From Planctomycetota bacterium (lineage in GTDB: Bacteria > Planctomycetota > Brocadiia > JAJRTI01), in assembly GCA_024278415.1 (NCBI GenBank), contig JAJRTI010000829.1:1-8187 (forward strand): 8,187 nucleotides of DNA, written 5' to 3'. This document shows positions 6,191 through 8,187 of this stretch, in pieces. The notes under the pieces are model-generated. The model searched no databases. It was not told where the DNA came from and worked only from the letters and a program-made list of their open reading frames with translations. Every line of letters starts with the position of its first letter. Position 1 is the first letter of the stretch. A program made the translations under genes and the position numbers.

Positions 6191-7823
6191 TTCGCTCGCC
6201 TCCTTCCCTTGCGCTTTGGAATGGCCTTGGGAGGCTTGTGGCCCTTCCAAGGGGCCTGGCCCTGCTGGATGAGTTCGATGAGCTTCGGAGCGCGGTCGCG
6301 GCCGCACACGGTGTCGGGGTACCATGTGGCGAGCAGATCGAGCGTCTCGATCGCGGCCTTCTCATCCCCCAGGCACGCGCCCTGGATGTAGCCCTTGTAG
6401 AACATGGCCTCCGACGCGTAGATCGTGCTGCGATACTCCGCGACGAGTCCGTCGCACTCCTCGATGGCCTCCTCGAACCGGTGCATGCTCGTGAGCACGC
6501 GGGCCTCGAAGAGCCAGGCCCGCGGAGCGAGCTTGTGGTCGGGGTGGCGCTTGTAGAACGCGCGGAACGCGTTGCGGGAGTCGGGCCACTTGCGCAGCCA
6601 CCAGTAGCACAGGGCCACGTGGAACTCGGCCTCGACCGCGGCGTCGGTCTGAGGGAAGTTCACGACCACGGCTTGGAAGCGCCGGAACGCGGCGCGATAG
6701 TTCTTCTTTACCTCCATGTATCGCAACGCCTCGTCGAGGATCGGCCGCGCACCTTCCTCGTCCACGGCCGCGGCCTCCTTGGCGGTGAGGCACGGCCGCG
6801 CGTTGTCGTCGAACTCCTTGGCTTCCTTGTAAAGATCCGCCGCGCGCTTGAATCGTCCCCGGCGCTCCAGCCATTGCGCCCAGGTGATGCACACGCCGGC
6901 GATCTTCTTGCATAGCGTCGCGGCATCGGGGAGTGTTGTAGGCTTGGTCTGCTCGTCGCCAGTGGCCACGAGCGCGTCGCCGAGCAAGTCTCTGGCGCGT
7001 TGGAAGCGCCGCGTGCGCAGACACGCGTCTACGTGCTCCGCCCAGTAGGCGAACGGACCGTGCTCGTGCGCCTTCTCGAACTTCGCCAACGCGGCCCCCC
7101 ACTTCTTGGCCTTGGTCAAGTCCTTGCCCCACTCCCCATACGCTCGCGCCAGCCCGGCGTCGATATTGAAGAGGACCGCGTCCCGGCGCTTGCTCACCTC
7201 TTCCAGTAACTGCACGCATCGCTGCCGATCCCCGCGGCGACGGCACAACTCTGCATAGTCCGACAGGAACCGCGCGGTGCGGAAAGTCTTGGGAGCTTTG
7301 GCGAGACGCTTATAGAACCGCGCGGCAGCCTCGGCTTGGCCCGTGGAGAAGTAGTGACGCCCCAGTCGCTCGCAGGCCGCGAACTGCACGAGCCCGTGGT
7401 GGTACGCATGCGCCGCGATCTCACGCAGCTCCGCCTCCTGCGCGTTGTTCACCCCGTTGAGCGTCTCGTATTTCAGATCCTCATAGCGCTTGAGGAACTT
7501 GGCGTGCCGCAGGACTGCCCGCTTGTCCTTGGGTTGGAAGGACGCCAGCTTTTCACAGGTCTTCGCCGCGTCCGTCCACTCTTGAAGCCCCTCCTGTGCT
7601 TCAGCTAGAAACCGGTATGCTTGCGGGGGGGGGGGGCGCTGTTCTGCGTCGCCTTCACGAGAAGCTCCGTCGCCCGCGCGTAGTCCTGCGCCTCGAGCTT
7701 CTCTATGCCCATGAGCACGAGGCGTTGATCCGACGGCCCCGCGGCCGCTACAAGCGTCAACCACCACACCACCGCGCCAGCGCCAAGCCGCTGTCGCCGA
7801 CCACGTTTGATCGCCTGCAACAC
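6187..7823 (-). CDS. secreted TPR-repeat protein, frameshifted at a poly-C run (gene D)
   Basis: Two minus-strand frames together make one protein. The N-terminal frame starts at GTG 7821-7823 and reads a basic n-region (KRGRRQR), a hydrophobic signal (AVVWWLTLVAAAG) and the first TPR helices (GIEKLEAQDYARATELLVKA). It reaches the C run at 7625-7636 and would stop a few codons later. The other frame resumes right after the run (QAYRFLAEAQEGLQEWTDAA) and continues to the TGA at 6187-6189. With 13 or 10 C instead of 12 the product is a continuous chain (545 residues with 13). TPR-like pairs run through the whole length, clearest near the C-terminus (NYRAAFRRFQAVVVNFPQTD, RFEEAIEECDGLVAEY). The tail is basic (PKRKGRRRAK), like gene C, suggesting related functions or a duplication. 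No enzyme motif is seen. Whether the shift is a base-count error, a mutation or a phase-variable switch cannot be decided here. Confidence 0.75.
6199..6205 (-). promoter_or_regulatory. ribosome binding site deciding the gene C start
   Basis: AAGGAGG lies 8 bases before the GTG that overlaps the gene D stop (GTGA). This strong site inside the last codons of gene D argues for coupled translation of D and C, and for the GTG over other in-frame starts. Confidence 0.7.
7625..7636 (-). repeat. 12-nt poly-C homopolymer causing a frameshift in gene D
   Basis: Twelve G on the plus strand (C on the coding strand) sit exactly where the two gene D frames meet, after codons for QNSA. The in-frame lengths are 10 or 13. 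Runs of this length are prone to slipped-strand change in cells and to miscounting in sequencing. Confidence 0.85.
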
Positions 7824-7832
7824 TGCTCTGTC

Positions 7833-7840
7833 ACTCCTTC
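7833..7840 (-). promoter_or_regulatory. ribosome binding site for gene D
   Basis: GGAAGGAG lies 10 bases upstream of the GTG at 7821-7823. It favours this start over the in-frame TTG at 7857-7859, which has no such site and would add 12 polar residues before the signal peptide. Confidence 0.6.
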
Positions 7841-7871
7841 CCCAGCGAGATGTTGTCAATCGAGACAGACA

Positions 7872-7891
7872 CTCGCATGGATTCGTGCGAG
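7872..7891. promoter_or_regulatory. hairpin or operator-like palindrome at the expected transcript start
   Basis: CTCGCA (7872-7877) and TGCGAG (7886-7891) form a perfect 6-bp inverted repeat with an 8-base spacer. It lies directly downstream of the proposed -10 box, overlapping the expected start of the gene D transcript. It could be an operator or a 5' hairpin protecting the mRNA. Short inverted repeats also arise by chance. Confidence 0.35.
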
Positions 7892-7892
7892 A

Positions 7893-7921
7893 ATAGTACC
7901 TTCATGAATGGCGCGTGTCAA
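7893..7921 (-). promoter_or_regulatory. sigma70-like promoter for the D-C-B-A genes
   Basis: On the minus strand there is a perfect TTGACA (7916-7921), a 17-base spacer and TACTAT (7893-7898, four of six to TATAAT). The start of transcription would fall near 7886, giving a leader of about 60 bases before the gene D start codon. The box lies in the only sizeable gap upstream of gene D. Confidence 0.6.
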
Positions 7922-8044
7922 GGGCTCATTGGCAGGAGTTTCCCCATGCGCCAGAGACGCAACGTCTTCCTGGATGCGTGCGGCAAGCGTACGTGGCTCG
8001 CAACGGGGCGACCGCGCCTCCGACACTCCAGCGGCGACCCGACA

Positions 8045-8187
8045 CTAGCCCACTTCCTTCAGCCGCTTGAGTAGCTTCTTCGCGGACCGATCCCACCCGA
8101 ACTCTCCCGCCTTGCGCACGGCCGCGTCCGCCATGACCAGGCGTCGGTCCTCATCGCGCAGCAACTCGTCAATCGCGTCTGCGAGCG
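8045..8187 (-). CDS. C-terminal end of a probable GT-B glycosyltransferase (partial)
   Basis: The last 46 residues before a TAG at 8045-8047; the rest lies beyond the right edge. The sequence LADAIDELLRDEDRRLVMAD, then GEFGWDRSAKKLLKRLKEVG, follows the pattern of the end of family-4-type glycosyltransferases. There, a helix choosing loading positions (LAxAIxxLLxDxxxR) is followed by a helix carrying F-x-W-xx-xA and a short closing helix. The catalytic part is not visible, so the sugar and acceptor are unknown. It is on the same strand as gene D but separated by 221 bases with a promoter, so it is probably a different transcription unit. Other GT-B families end similarly. Confidence 0.6.
   Translation of the reverse strand, partial: LADAIDELLRDEDRRLVMADAAVRKAGEFGWDRSAKKLLKRLKEVG

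Noticed and set aside
6191..6325. Upstream ATG at 6325 as the start of gene C
   Set aside because: It would add 45 low-complexity residues inside gene D and has no ribosome site, whereas the GTG at 6188-6190 has AAGGAGG and a GTGA overlap.
7637..7767. Start at 7767 as the true beginning of gene D
   Set aside because: The extra N-terminal residues in that frame look like out-of-frame translation. The other frame gives a signal peptide and TPR helices that join smoothly after the C run.

Overview
The window is GC-rich with dense coding, almost all on the minus strand, and is littered with short palindromic repeats. Four complete or nearly complete genes read right to left. All four proteins appear to be exported, with N-terminal hydrophobic signals. 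This suggests a Gram-negative environmental bacterium with many secreted helical-repeat proteins, possibly of the planctomycete/PVC type or a similar uncultured phylum. The taxonomic guess rests on style only (TPR-rich secretome, interspersed palindromes) and is weak.

Layout from right to left, the direction of transcription. At 8045-8187 is the C-terminal end of a probable family-4-type glycosyltransferase, cut by the window edge. A 221-base gap (7824-8044) carries a good sigma70-like promoter. Next come two secreted TPR proteins: gene D (6187-7823) and gene C (4418-6190). They are joined by a GTGA start/stop overlap. Gene D is broken in this sequence by a run of 12 C (minus strand) at 7625-7636; one more C, or two fewer, restores a single 545-residue frame. 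Gene C carries two repeat-derived insertions that stay in frame. After a 144-base gap holding a REP-like palindrome comes gene B (1760-4273). It is an 837-residue secreted, mostly beta-rich protein whose C-terminal part looks like a circularly permuted NlpC/P60 (papain-like) domain. Its end overlaps by 14 bases the start of gene A (790-1773), an exported alpha-helical protein of unknown function.

The leftmost ~750 bases hold no convincing gene. They contain a mosaic of inverted repeats and hairpins, some sharing core motifs with the repeats in and between the TPR genes.

The four genes could form one transcription unit (D-C-B-A) for envelope or surface work: two TPR scaffolds, a large enzyme-like surface protein, and a coupled small partner. 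The most interesting points are the B-A pair (permuted NlpC/P60 protein plus overlapping exported partner), the homopolymer frameshift in D, and palindromic repeats that have become coding sequence in C. These functional links are inference from gene order, not shown directly.
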